Part shown: piece by piece, positions 1-7,350 of the stretch
How the letters are laid out: each line of letters opens with the position of its first letter
Numbering within the stretch: position 1 is the stretch's first letter
Assembly: GCA_934636245.1 (NCBI GenBank)
Contig: CAKUAI010000014.1
Span: 1-64,000 of the forward strand
DNA: 64,000 nt
Direction: 5' to 3'
Source of the DNA: an uncultured Coriobacteriales bacterium
Lineage (GTDB): Bacteria > Actinomycetota > Coriobacteriia > Coriobacteriales > UMGS124
Position numbers and translations under genes: made by a program
Notes under the pieces: generated by a model
Told to the model about the DNA's origin: nothing
Seen by the model: the letters and a program-made list of their open reading frames with translations, nothing else
Databases searched by the model: none

Positions 1-70
1 CGGCGCGTGTGGGCTTAACTTCCGGGTTCGGTATGGGACCGGGTGTACCCCCACAGCAAGAATCGCCAGC
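1..70 (-). rRNA. rrf: 5S ribosomal RNA, 5' part only (3' end lies left of the window)
   Basis: Read on the minus strand, the first 70 bases give the typical 5' half of bacterial 5S rRNA, including the conserved CCCATACCGAACCCGGAAG region followed by TTAAGCCC. The 5' end is near base 70, judged by family resemblance. No 23S rRNA lies upstream within the window: the next gene on that side (355) points the other way. The 5S is therefore either the first gene of its transcript or a solitary copy. Confidence 0.93.
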
Positions 71-354
71 TCACGAGAAGTACTGAAGAAGTTCGTGAGG
101 CGCTCGGCTCGTGGTTGCCGTTGCGCAGGGAGTTATAATGCACTAGTTCAGAGACGAGCGCAAGAAGCAATTTGTCTCAAGTCTTTTTCTTCACACTTCT
201 ATCACATATACCTTACGCGGCAATAGTGTGAGAATGCGCTAGATTGCAAGCTTCGCCTAGGCAAACAAGGGCATCGATGCCGTAGACTGACCAGCTAAAA
301 CATTAGCGCGCACGTGCGTATGCCCGCGCCCATATCTACCCCCATGGAGGCCCC
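71..354. promoter_or_regulatory. Divergent intergenic region between 5S rRNA and the glycyl radical enzyme gene
   Basis: This 284-base non-coding stretch must hold the start signals for both flanking transcripts. A perfect TATAAT lies on the plus strand at 134-139; read on the minus strand the same place gives TTATAAC. Neither strand has a good -35 hexamer at normal spacing. Bases 72-99 contain an inverted repeat (CTCACGA / TCGTGAG) just upstream of the 5S. A GGAGG at 346-350 is the ribosome binding site of the next gene. Confidence 0.4.
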
Positions 355-2730
355 GTGCTTACCCCAAGAGTCCAGCGCATGCGTGACAGGCACTTCGACA
401 CCATCCCCACCATTACCTCCGAACGACTGGTGCTAGCCACGCAGGCATACAAGAAGCATGCCGGCGAGGCGGTGCCGATCTTCCGCGCCAAAGTCGTGCG
501 CCACATCATGGAGCACATGACGACGCTCATCTTCGACGACGAGCTGATCGTGGGCACGCCCACCAACGCCTACCGCGGGGCGAACCTTCACCCCGACTTC
601 CAGTCGAGCTCCTGGTACACAAGCGACATCGACGACTTCTCATCGCGCGAGAAGGACCCTTACTACATCTCCCCCGAGGACAGGGCCGTCATCCTGGAGA
701 CTCTGCCCTATTGGGAGGGTAAGTCGATGGAGGACATTGCCGACGAGGCCATGCCGTCCTGGATTCAGGACCTCGAGCACGACGACATCATCTGCGTGGG
801 CCTCGAGAACGGCGTTTCCGGCGAGACGACGTGCGACCATGAGAAGATTCTCGCCGTGGGCATGCGCGGCTACATTGAGGAATGCCAGCGCAACATCGAC
901 GCGGCAATGCCCCAGACGCGCGAGGAGCAGGCAAAGGTCGATTTCTGGCGCGCGTGCATCATCCAGGCAGAGGCGCTCATCACGTATGCCCACCGCATGG
1001 CCGATGAGGCCGACCGCATGGCGCAGAAGTGCGCCGACCCCAAGCGAGCCGGCGAGCTGCGCCAGATAGCCCATAACTGCCGCGTGGTGCCCGAGAACCC
1101 GCCCCAGACCTTCTACCAGGCCCTTCAGATGGTGTGGTTCGTGCACGTGTACTTCTATATCGAGGTGTGCACCACGGCGTGCGGCTTTGGGCGCTTTGAC
1201 CAGTACATGTGGCCCCTTTACAAGAAGGATGTGCTGGACGAAAAGACGCTGAGCCGCGACGAAGCCCTCGAGATGCTCGAGTGCCTCTACCTCAAGTCGT
1301 GCGACGTGTACGAGGTGCGCGACAACTGGTACGCCACTGCGTTTGCCGGCTACCCCATGTGGCAGATCCTCGTGGTGGGAGGCCAGACCTCCGAGGGCAA
1401 GGACGCCTCCAACGATCTGTCGCTGCTGTGCCTGCAGGCGGCCGACGCCTTGCAGACCACGCAGCCCGTCATGGCCCTGCGCGTGTTTGAGGACACCCCC
1501 GAGGAGCTCATCCGTTTTGGCTGCAAGATGATTCAGGAAGGCCAGGCAAACCCCGGCTTCTTCAACGACGAAGCCGCCATCCAGATGGCCCTGGGCAAGG
1601 GTGGCACCATCGAGGAGGCGCGCGACTGGACCATCGTCGGCTGCATCCAGGCAGGCCCCGGCGGCGGCGGCACCGACGGGTCGCCCGACGCAGGATATGT
1701 AAACATGGGCAAGATGATCGAGTTCGTGCTGCACAACGGCGTCGACCCGGCCACGGGCAAGCTCATGGGACTCCAGACCGGCGACCCGCGCGACTTCACG
1801 AACATCGAGCAGTTCAAGGACGCCCTCAAGGCGCAGATCCTGCACGGCTACGACACCATCCGCCACGGGTACAACCTCATGCAGTCCATCCATATGAACC
1901 GCTACCCCGTCATCTTCGCCTCCATGGTAACGAGGGGCTGCGTGGAGAGCGGCAAGTCGGTGCAAGAGGGAGGCGCGCGCTACTCCACCTGCGGCATGTA
2001 CGTCACGGGCGCGGCAAACCTCGCCGACTCCATCGCCGCCGTGGAGAAGTGCGTGTTCGAAGACCACGACCTCACGATGGACGAGCTCATCCATGCCTGC
2101 GACACGAACTTCGAGGGCCAGGAGCGCACGCGGCAGCTGCTGCTCAACAAGCCTGAAAAGTACGGCAACAACTGCGAGCACGTCGACGGCATCTATCGCG
2201 AGATGATGCACTTCATCGCAGACAACGTTCAGAGCTGGCCCGATGCACGAGGCGGACACTACGCCTTCGGTATCGACTCGCAGACCATGAACATCCCCCA
2301 CGGCAAGGTGACCGGAGCGCTTCCCGACGGCAGGCGCGCCGGCGAGCCGTTCTGCGACGCCTCCTCGCCCATGATGGGCCGCGACATCTGCGGGCCCACC
2401 GCCACCGTGAAATCGGTGGCTGCCATCGACCAGGCAAGCCTGCAGGAGGGCGCCCTGTTCAACCTGCGCTTCGACCCCAAGGGCGTGCAGGGCGAGAAGG
2501 GCATCGAGATCATCGAGGGCGTCATCAAGACGTTCTTCCAAAACGGCGGCGAGCACATCCAGATAAACGTGGTGGACAACGAGACGCTGCGTCGAGCACA
2601 GAAGGATCCCGAAAACTACCGCGGCCTTATGGTGCGCGTCGCCGGATACATGGCGTACTTCACCGAGCTCGACAAGGCCGCGCAGGACGCCATCATCTAC
2701 CGCACGGCACACCTCTCGCAGGCCAACTAG
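355..2730 (+). CDS. Glycyl radical enzyme of unknown substrate (PFL-like superfamily)
   Basis: The protein has 791 residues, a usual length for non-PFL glycyl radical enzymes. The radical-bearing loop is RVAGYMAYF, with the radical Gly at residue 764 near the C-terminus. The thiyl Cys is residue 430 in the motif VGCIQAG. Pyruvate formate-lyase has two adjacent Cys here, so this is not PFL. Dehydratases and decarboxylases of the family (CutC, glycerol dehydratase, HypD, HPAD) have Glu two residues after the Cys (GCxE); here that position is Gln432. A second family signature, ALPDGRRAGEP, is present. Translation probably starts at GTG 355 behind GGAGG, although the spacing of four bases is short; ATG 379 is an alternative. 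The activase gene follows 24 bases later. The family is certain; the substrate is not. Confidence 0.9.
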   Translation: MLTPRVQRMRDRHFDTIPTITSERLVLATQAYKKHAGEAVPIFRAKVVRHIMEHMTTLIFDDELIVGTPTNAYRGANLHPDFQSSSWYTSDIDDFSSREKDPYYISPEDRAVILETLPYWEGKSMEDIADEAMPSWIQDLEHDDIICVGLENGVSGETTCDHEKILAVGMRGYIEECQRNIDAAMPQTREEQAKVDFWRACIIQAEALITYAHRMADEADRMAQKCADPKRAGELRQIAHNCRVVPENPPQTFYQALQMVWFVHVYFYIEVCTTACGFGRFDQYMWPLYKKDVLDEKTLSRDEALEMLECLYLKSCDVYEVRDNWYATAFAGYPMWQILVVGGQTSEGKDASNDLSLLCLQAADALQTTQPVMALRVFEDTPEELIRFGCKMIQEGQANPGFFNDEAAIQMALGKGGTIEEARDWTIVGCIQAGPGGGGTDGSPDAGYVNMGKMIEFVLHNGVDPATGKLMGLQTGDPRDFTNIEQFKDALKAQILHGYDTIRHGYNLMQSIHMNRYPVIFASMVTRGCVESGKSVQEGGARYSTCGMYVTGAANLADSIAAVEKCVFEDHDLTMDELIHACDTNFEGQERTRQLLLNKPEKYGNNCEHVDGIYREMMHFIADNVQSWPDARGGHYAFGIDSQTMNIPHGKVTGALPDGRRAGEPFCDASSPMMGRDICGPTATVKSVAAIDQASLQEGALFNLRFDPKGVQGEKGIEIIEGVIKTFFQNGGEHIQINVVDNETLRRAQKDPENYRGLMVRVAGYMAYFTELDKAAQDAIIYRTAHLSQAN

Positions 2731-2754
2731 AGACGACGGAACAGACGCACGCGC

Positions 2755-3762
2755 ATGGCACACGACGCACACGCACACAACGCGGCCCCCGGCTCGACGG
2801 CAGACGGCGCGAATGCCACCGAGCCGGGCACGCCAACCCCAACAACGGCCCTGGTAGGCAGCATACAGAAGTTCTCCGTAGAAGACGGACCGGGCATCCG
2901 CACGACCGTCTTCCTCAAAGGTTGCCCGCTGCGTTGCCGCTGGTGCCACAACCCCGAACTCATCTCCGCCCGCCAGCAGCTCGTGTTCTCGCAGTCGCGG
3001 TGCATCGGTTGCGGGCACTGCGCGGGGTCATGCCCGCAGGGAGCCATAACGGCAACCCCCGAGGCGGGCGTGGCAATTGACCGTGCGCGCTGCGACGTGT
3101 GCCTTGCCTGCGCGCAGGAATGCTACGCGCAGGCGCTTCGCCCGGTGGCAAAGGAGATGAGCGCGGCCGAGGTTCTGGCCGTGGCCGCGCAGGACAAGGG
3201 CTTCTACGACAACACCGGGGGCGGCATCACCATAAGCGGCGGCGAGGTTCTCTCGCACGCCGCCTTTGCCCGCGAGCTTGTGTGCGGCGCAGCCGAGCTC
3301 GGCATAGGCGTGTGCCTCGACACTTCGGGGCTGGGCCGAGCCGAAGACTTGCTGGGTCTGGCTCGTATGTCAAACGTCACAAACATTCTCTATGACATGA
3401 AATTGATTGATAACAATCTGCACCGAGAATATACCGGCTTCGGCAACGAGCTCATACTGGCGAACCTTGAGATGCTGGCACGCGACGAGGCATGTGCACC
3501 CAAGCTATGCATGCGCATGCCGCTTCTGGCCGGCGTCAACGACACCGATGACATCGTGCGCCGCAGCGGCGAGCTCTACAGTCGGCTCGGCATCAAGTGC
3601 GTGACACTGCTCCCCTATCACGATTTGGGGCGCAGCAAGGCGCACAACGTAGGCACCGAACAGGAGCTCTTCTACGCGCCGAGCGACGCGCGCGTGGACG
3701 AGATTCAACGGTACTACGCCGACGAGCTGCACATGGAGGTCTCGATTCTAGGCAAAGTGTAG
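2755..3762 (+). CDS. Glycyl-radical enzyme activating protein (radical SAM)
   Basis: This 335-residue protein installs the glycyl radical on the enzyme encoded just upstream. The SAM cluster motif is CPLRCRWC (CxxxCxxC), within KGCPLRCRWCHNPE. It is followed by two ferredoxin-like clusters, CIGCGHCAGSCPQG and CDVCLACAQECY. This insert is characteristic of the activases of non-PFL glycyl radical enzymes (CutD, HPAD and BSS activases) and is absent from PflA. GGGITISGGE, a typical SAM-binding motif, is near residue 160. The first 33 residues are low-complexity and rich in Ala, His and Thr, and there is no strong ribosome binding site before ATG 2755. The true start could therefore be further in, as conserved sequence begins at about residue 33. 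Confidence 0.93.
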   Translation: MAHDAHAHNAAPGSTADGANATEPGTPTPTTALVGSIQKFSVEDGPGIRTTVFLKGCPLRCRWCHNPELISARQQLVFSQSRCIGCGHCAGSCPQGAITATPEAGVAIDRARCDVCLACAQECYAQALRPVAKEMSAAEVLAVAAQDKGFYDNTGGGITISGGEVLSHAAFARELVCGAAELGIGVCLDTSGLGRAEDLLGLARMSNVTNILYDMKLIDNNLHREYTGFGNELILANLEMLARDEACAPKLCMRMPLLAGVNDTDDIVRRSGELYSRLGIKCVTLLPYHDLGRSKAHNVGTEQELFYAPSDARVDEIQRYYADELHMEVSILGKV

Positions 3763-3796
3763 GCACGGCTGCACGTACGATTCGGAAGGACCTGTT

Positions 3797-5206
3797 GTGG
3801 AAGGCACCAACCTGGGAATCCTTACCCTGATTCCAGCTCTGAGCTTTTTTCTTTTCGCGTTTGTGACCCGCAAGTGCATCTTCTCGATCTTGCTGTCGGG
3901 CATTCTGGGCTACCTGCTCTACTACGGCCCCGAGTTCTTCATGCCCACCGTCGACGCCCTGCTCGACGCGACGTGCGACTCCGACAACAACTACATCGTG
4001 CTCATCTGCCTGCTGTTTGGCTGCTTTGTACAGCTGCTGCGCCAGTCAAACGGCGCGACGGCCATGGCCATGTGGGCCCGCAAGTACGTGAAGTCGGAGA
4101 AGCAGGTGCTCCTGCTCACCTGGCTGTGCGGCATCATCATCTTCATTGACGACTACCTTTCCATCCTCGTCACGGCCAACTGCGTGCTGCCCATCGCCGA
4201 CGAGCACAAGACGCCGCGCGAGATGCTGTGCTACATCATCAACACGACCTCCGCGCCGGTGTGCCTCATCATCCCCATCTCCGCGTGGGTCGTGTTCTTC
4301 TCCGGCATCTTCGGCGAGCAGCCCGAGGCGGCCGTGGTAGGCGACTCGGCCATGAGCATCTACTACGGCATCATGCCGTACTTCTTCTATCCGTTCCTGT
4401 GCGTCATCTTCGTGCTCCTCGTCATCCTGGGAGTCGTCCCCAAGATGGGCGGCATCAAGCGCGCCTACGAGCGCGTGGAGAAGACGGGGCAGCTCTGGCC
4501 CGATTCGTCCAACGCCCAGAACCAGGCAGACATGGGCGAGGCCCTCGGCGCCATCAGCGACGACCGTGTCGAGGAAAAGGAGGCCACCCCTCACCTGTGG
4601 GCCTTCCTCGTTCCCATGGCTGCTGTCATTGCGGTCACGCTGATTCTTGACGACATCCTCTATGGCGTCGTTGTCGGCATCCTCGTGTGCTTCGTGCTCT
4701 ATGTACCCACGCGCATCATGAGCCTGGGCAAGTTCTGCGATGCCTGCTACAAGGGTCTGGAAGACATGCTCTTCATCGCGGCCGTACTCATTGCGTCGCT
4801 GTTCTTCCGCGAGGCCATCAACCTCATCGGTCTCTCCGATTATCTCATCCAGGTTGCAAGCCCCTTCATGAGCGCGCAGTGGCTGCCCGTCATCACGTTT
4901 GTGCTCGTAGGCCTCGTGTGCTTCGCCACGGCCAACATCTGGAGCATCCCGGCTGTGTGCACGCCCATCATCCTGCCCCTTGCCGCCGCCACGGGTGCCT
5001 CGATTCCGCTCACGCTGGGCGCCATCATCTCCGCGGCGTGCTTTGGCGCGCAGGCGTGCTTCTACTCTGACGTCACGCTTATGAGCGCCTCGGCCTGCAA
5101 GATCAACAACGTCGACTACGCCATGGCACAGCTGCCCTACATCGGCATTGTGGCCGGCATCACCATCGTGGGCTACATCGTGGCCGGCTTTGCCATGGCT
5201 GCATAG
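3797..5206 (+). CDS. NhaC-family Na+/H+ antiporter-like transporter
   Basis: This 469-residue integral membrane protein has about 11-12 hydrophobic segments. Segments such as LICLLFGCFVQLLRQSNGA and FIDDYLSILVTANCVLPI match the NhaC/ion-transporter superfamily, in which the Asp pair of the IDDY segment is conserved. NhaC relatives include Na+/H+ antiporters and organic-acid exchangers such as MleN. Its position 34 bases after the activase, in the same direction and with no terminator between, suggests it imports the substrate or exports the product of the glycyl radical enzyme. That role is inference. The start is GTG 3797 with GGAAGGA six bases upstream. A strong terminator follows the gene. 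Confidence 0.85.
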   Translation: MEGTNLGILTLIPALSFFLFAFVTRKCIFSILLSGILGYLLYYGPEFFMPTVDALLDATCDSDNNYIVLICLLFGCFVQLLRQSNGATAMAMWARKYVKSEKQVLLLTWLCGIIIFIDDYLSILVTANCVLPIADEHKTPREMLCYIINTTSAPVCLIIPISAWVVFFSGIFGEQPEAAVVGDSAMSIYYGIMPYFFYPFLCVIFVLLVILGVVPKMGGIKRAYERVEKTGQLWPDSSNAQNQADMGEALGAISDDRVEEKEATPHLWAFLVPMAAVIAVTLILDDILYGVVVGILVCFVLYVPTRIMSLGKFCDACYKGLEDMLFIAAVLIASLFFREAINLIGLSDYLIQVASPFMSAQWLPVITFVLVGLVCFATANIWSIPAVCTPIILPLAAATGASIPLTLGAIISAACFGAQACFYSDVTLMSASACKINNVDYAMAQLPYIGIVAGITIVGYIVAGFAMAA

Positions 5207-5247
5207 GCTTTCGAGAAGCAAGCGCCCCCGGCTAGATTGACCCGACC

Positions 5248-5300
5248 GCGCCCCTCTGGACTCCTTGCTAAAACGCAAAGGTTCCAGAGGGGCGCTTTTG
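5248..5300 (+). terminator. Rho-independent terminator of the glycyl radical enzyme operon
   Basis: A perfect 13-bp stem (GCGCCCCTCTGGA / TCCAGAGGGGCGC) with a 22-base loop is followed by TTTTGAT. It lies 41 bases after the NhaC-type gene and ends the three-gene operon. Confidence 0.88.
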
Positions 5301-5372
5301 ATACATATGGCTAAAATAGCTGGCAGAGATGATGTACACGCCTTCATCCAACGGGAGAGGGAAAGGAGCGGC

Positions 5373-5720
5373 ATGGTTCAGGACCGCAAGACATATGAGA
5401 AGCGCGTCGTGCGCTTGATGATCACCATGTACTGCAACGACACGCATGGCACGGCCAAGAACACACTGTGCCCGGAGTGCTCAGAGCTCGCCGACTACGC
5501 CGACCGCCGCGTGGACGCGTGCCGCCGCGGCGAGGCCAAGACGTTCTGCTCCAACTGCCCCACCCCCTGCTACAAGCCCGCCATGCGCGAAAAGATCCGC
5601 GTCGCCATGCGCCACTCCGGCCCCCGCATGATCTTCCACTGCCCCGTGCTCGCCATAAAGCACCTCGTCATGGACATGCAGGAGAAGAAGCGCATGAAGA
5701 AGGTTGAGGGTTCCGAGTAA
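5373..5720 (+). CDS. YgbA-family protein (nitrous oxide-stimulated promoter family)
   Basis: This protein of 115 residues has many Cys: the spaced pairs CPECSEL and CSNCPTPCYKP sit on either side of a basic helix, followed by HCPVLAIKHL. The pattern is that of the YgbA family, whose E. coli member belongs to the nitric-oxide (NsrR) regulon and is linked to recovery from nitrosative stress. The start is ATG 5373 behind GGAAAGGAG. An in-frame reading from 5265 would begin inside the preceding terminator and is rejected. The gene stands alone between two terminators. Confidence 0.85.
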   Translation: MVQDRKTYEKRVVRLMITMYCNDTHGTAKNTLCPECSELADYADRRVDACRRGEAKTFCSNCPTPCYKPAMREKIRVAMRHSGPRMIFHCPVLAIKHLVMDMQEKKRMKKVEGSE

Positions 5721-5750
5721 GGATACGGGTAAACCGAGCATGGCAGACAA

Positions 5751-5790
5751 GGAGGGCCGCCTGGGCACAATGTCCCCAAACGGCCCTCCT
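5751..5790 (+). terminator. Terminator of the ygbA-like gene
   Basis: A 9-bp perfect stem GGAGGGCCG / CGGCCCTCC, followed by a short T-containing tract, lies 30 bases after the stop codon. Confidence 0.7.
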
Positions 5791-5894
5791 CATATCGAGC
5801 TTACACCACGTGAAAATGGGCATTCACTCCCACGACGAGCTCGTCACCTTCTTTGAATCCCGCAGAGACGCGGCTACGACCCCATCGCATGCCT

Positions 5895-6036
5895 AAAAAC
5901 GCGACATGTTTGCGTTTTAATTCCAGCAGGTCCGCAGCTAGGTTTTTGGACAAGGCATCTACCAGGGAGAATGTTTGACTGAAATACACGCACGTCTCCC
6001 CTCAGGCATTTAAAACGCAAACATGCGGGGTTTTCG
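5895..6036. repeat. Dispersed intergenic element, copy A, with 16-bp inverted ends
   Basis: The left arm CATGTTTGCGTTTTAATTC (5905-5923) and right arm ATTTAAAACGCAAACATG (6008-6025) are inverted copies over 16 bases and span 121 bases. A core CATCTACC (5956-5963), followed by GATGTT-like sequence, sits about 51 bases in. A second copy with the same arms, core and spacing is at 51162-51302. The sequence between arm and core is not conserved, which suggests a structured or protein-bound element rather than a recent insertion. Short open frames across it look spurious. Confidence 0.72.
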
Positions 6037-6048
6037 ACCCTTGCGCGG

Positions 6049-6054
6049 TATAAT
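6049..6054 (+). promoter_or_regulatory. Probable -10 element of the antitoxin-toxin operon
   Basis: A perfect TATAAT lies 25 bases before the antitoxin ATG. No good -35 box is visible; at that position lies the right arm of the 5895-6036 inverted-repeat element. The arm could therefore act as an operator over this promoter. Confidence 0.55.
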
Positions 6055-6079
6055 CGGCCAGGCCTGAGAGGAGGGGACC

Positions 6080-6376
6080 ATGGCACAGCAGAAAAAGGAC
6101 GGCATCGTTCATGTGCGTGTGAGCGCCGACGACAAGGAAGCAGCCGAGGCGATTTATGCCGACATGGGCACGAGCCTGTCGGAGGCCGTGCGTATGTTCA
6201 TCCACGAGAGCATCAAGCTTAACACGCTGCCGTTTCGACCCGTCTCGGGCCTGACCAAAGGGAAGATGCAAGCTGCGGGGGCCCTGCACATCTACGCCGA
6301 CAAAAAGATGCGCGAGGCCGAGCGCGAGGCTTGGATCAAGTCGCTGAGCAAGAAATATGAAGACGCTAATAGATGA
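6080..6376 (+). CDS. RelB/DinJ-family antitoxin
   Basis: This 98-residue protein has the N-terminal ribbon-helix-helix pattern of DinJ/RelB: VHVRVSADDKEAAEAIYADM, then TSLSEAVRMFIHESI, then LPF. Such proteins bind their own promoter as dimers and neutralise a partner toxin through a flexible, charged C-terminus, here rich in Lys and Glu. The start is ATG 6080 with GAGGAGGGGACC before it. The 3' end overlaps the next gene by 20 bases, which implies translational coupling. DinJ normally pairs with a YafQ/RelE-type toxin, whereas here the partner is a PIN protein. Confidence 0.88.
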   Translation: MAQQKKDGIVHVRVSADDKEAAEAIYADMGTSLSEAVRMFIHESIKLNTLPFRPVSGLTKGKMQAAGALHIYADKKMREAEREAWIKSLSKKYEDANR

Positions 6377-6731
6377 GACCTACCTGCTGCGCTATGTGCT
6401 GCAGGATGAAAAAGAGATGTTCGAGGTGGCGAGCGCCCTCATAGCGGGCGGCCAGGCCTACACCTATCCCGAATACATCGCACGCACCGCCATCACGCTG
6501 CGCGACGTGTACCGCGTGCCGCGCTCGCAGATCGCCTACGTGCTCAACATGCTGCTCGACGACGTGTTCGTCGTCGACGAGGACGTGGTGCGCTGCGCAA
6601 ACAAGCTCTTCGGCACCACCATCCTCGACTATCTCGACTGCCTGAGCGCCGCCCGCTCCATCGTGCGCGGCGAGAACATTGCAAGCTTCGAGAAGCCGCT
6701 CCTGGGTCGCGTGCTCAATCAGCAGATGTAG
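6357..6731 (+). CDS. PIN-domain protein, probable ribonuclease toxin
   Basis: This 124-residue protein fits the PIN fold. It has an N-terminal strand with the first acidic site (LIDETYLLRYVLQDE), a middle acidic site (YPEYIAR) and the third acidic site (DYLDCLSAARS), ending with ASFEKPL like the last strand of VapC proteins. The usual motif is DTNVLLRYLL, so IDETYLLRYVL keeps the Asp and replaces Asn with Tyr. Its start lies inside the antitoxin gene. Together the two form a toxin-antitoxin pair with unlike partners (RelB/DinJ type with PIN type). Confidence 0.82.
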   Translation: MKTLIDETYLLRYVLQDEKEMFEVASALIAGGQAYTYPEYIARTAITLRDVYRVPRSQIAYVLNMLLDDVFVVDEDVVRCANKLFGTTILDYLDCLSAARSIVRGENIASFEKPLLGRVLNQQM

Positions 6732-6812
6732 TCGGCGAGCTCACGGTTCCAGGGATGCCGTTCAAACCCGGGCGGCCAAGAAGACCGGCACCGCCCGAAA
6801 CCCGAAGCGCCT

Positions 6813-6955
6813 AGCCAGGCAGGTGCAGCGCCGCCCCCTTCAACCCAGGCGGGCGTAGCGCCGCATCACTCAACCAGGCAGACGCATCGCCCGGCCCCTC
6901 AGTCAGGCGGCGCATCACCGCACGCCTCAGCCAGGCAGGCGCAGCGCCCGGCACC
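6813..6955. repeat. Degenerate tandem repeats, about 35-base period
   Basis: Four imperfect units share a core like CCAGGCAGGCGCAGCGCC, separated by C-rich stretches ending in CTCA(A/G). They fill the gap between the PIN gene and the DUF3343 gene. The units are too variable and the spacers too short for a CRISPR array, and no credible protein is encoded. The rest of the gap (6732-6812) shows nothing recognisable. Confidence 0.55.
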
Positions 6956-6962
6956 GCCCGGC

Positions 6963-7199
6963 CTACAGCCCCTCGAGCTCCAATATCGTGCGCTCGCACC
7001 ACACGATCGAAGGGTCGTCGAGCAAGCGCATGAGCGCGACGCGCGCCGTGAGCGGGGCAGACCACACCAGGCCGCAACCAGCCTCGAGCTGCTTGGGGAT
7101 GGAGATGAGCTCCCCTGCCACCCCGCGCTCCTCGCAGGCCTTTTTAAACGCCATGGCACCCGTGTTGTTGTAGAACGTGACGATGAATCGAACCTGCAC
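6963..7199 (-). CDS. DUF3343 protein (putative Se/S-carrier-like)
   Basis: The 78-residue protein contains the family pattern RFIVTFYNNTGAMAF near the N-terminus and LEAGCGLVWSAP in the middle, with the conserved Cys in AGCGL. DUF3343 proteins are small and often lie near genes for selenium or sulfur handling; their biochemical role is not settled. I chose GTG 7199, directly before QVRF. An ATG start at 7274 would place the first codons inside the terminator at 7261-7297. The gene lies downstream of the formate hydrogenlyase operon, beyond that terminator, so it may depend on read-through or on its own promoter. Confidence 0.72.
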   Translation of the reverse strand: MQVRFIVTFYNNTGAMAFKKACEERGVAGELISIPKQLEAGCGLVWSAPLTARVALMRLLDDPSIVWCERTILELEGL

Positions 7200-7260
7200 G
7201 GCCCTCACCCCAACTTCCCGCTGCGCCTCCAAGCGGCGCGCCCCCGTCAAGCAATAGAAG

Positions 7261-7297
7261 AAAGGCCGCCGCATGCTCGTCGCGCGCGGCGGCCTTT
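7261..7297 (-). terminator. Terminator of the formate hydrogenlyase operon
   Basis: A 12-bp perfect stem AAAGGCCGCCGC / GCGGCGGCCTTT lies 54 bases after the formate-channel gene. On the minus strand it runs into TTTCTTCTATTG. Confidence 0.85.
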
Positions 7298-7350
7298 GCC
7301 GAGTCGGTACTAAGTACTACTGAAAACGTAACACGAGCAAGCCCAAAGCC

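Noticed and set aside
355..2730. Annotation as pyruvate formate-lyase supplying the formate hydrogenlyase
   Set aside because: PFL needs two adjacent Cys at the active site. Only one is present (Cys430), and the activase has extra ferredoxin clusters not found in PflA.
640..3018. Very long open frame (792 codons) antisense to the glycyl radical enzyme
   Set aside because: High-GC genes often leave the opposite strand open. It has no family features, and the plus-strand protein has clear active-site motifs. The same reasoning removes the antisense frames at 9984-12476, 12645-14015, 13879-16083, 17305-19767, 19698-22679, 25764-27740, 29225-31189, 31853-35116, 37017-38423, 38442-40064, 42348-44237 and 49091-51040.
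5801..5989. 62-codon minus-strand frame between ygbA-like and antitoxin genes
   Set aside because: It overlaps the inverted-repeat element. Its recognisable part (LKRKH) is just the translated repeat arm, which also appears in a frame at copy B. No family match is evident.
6813..6955. Possible CRISPR array
   Set aside because: Repeat units vary too much, the spacers are short and similar in composition, and no cas genes are present.
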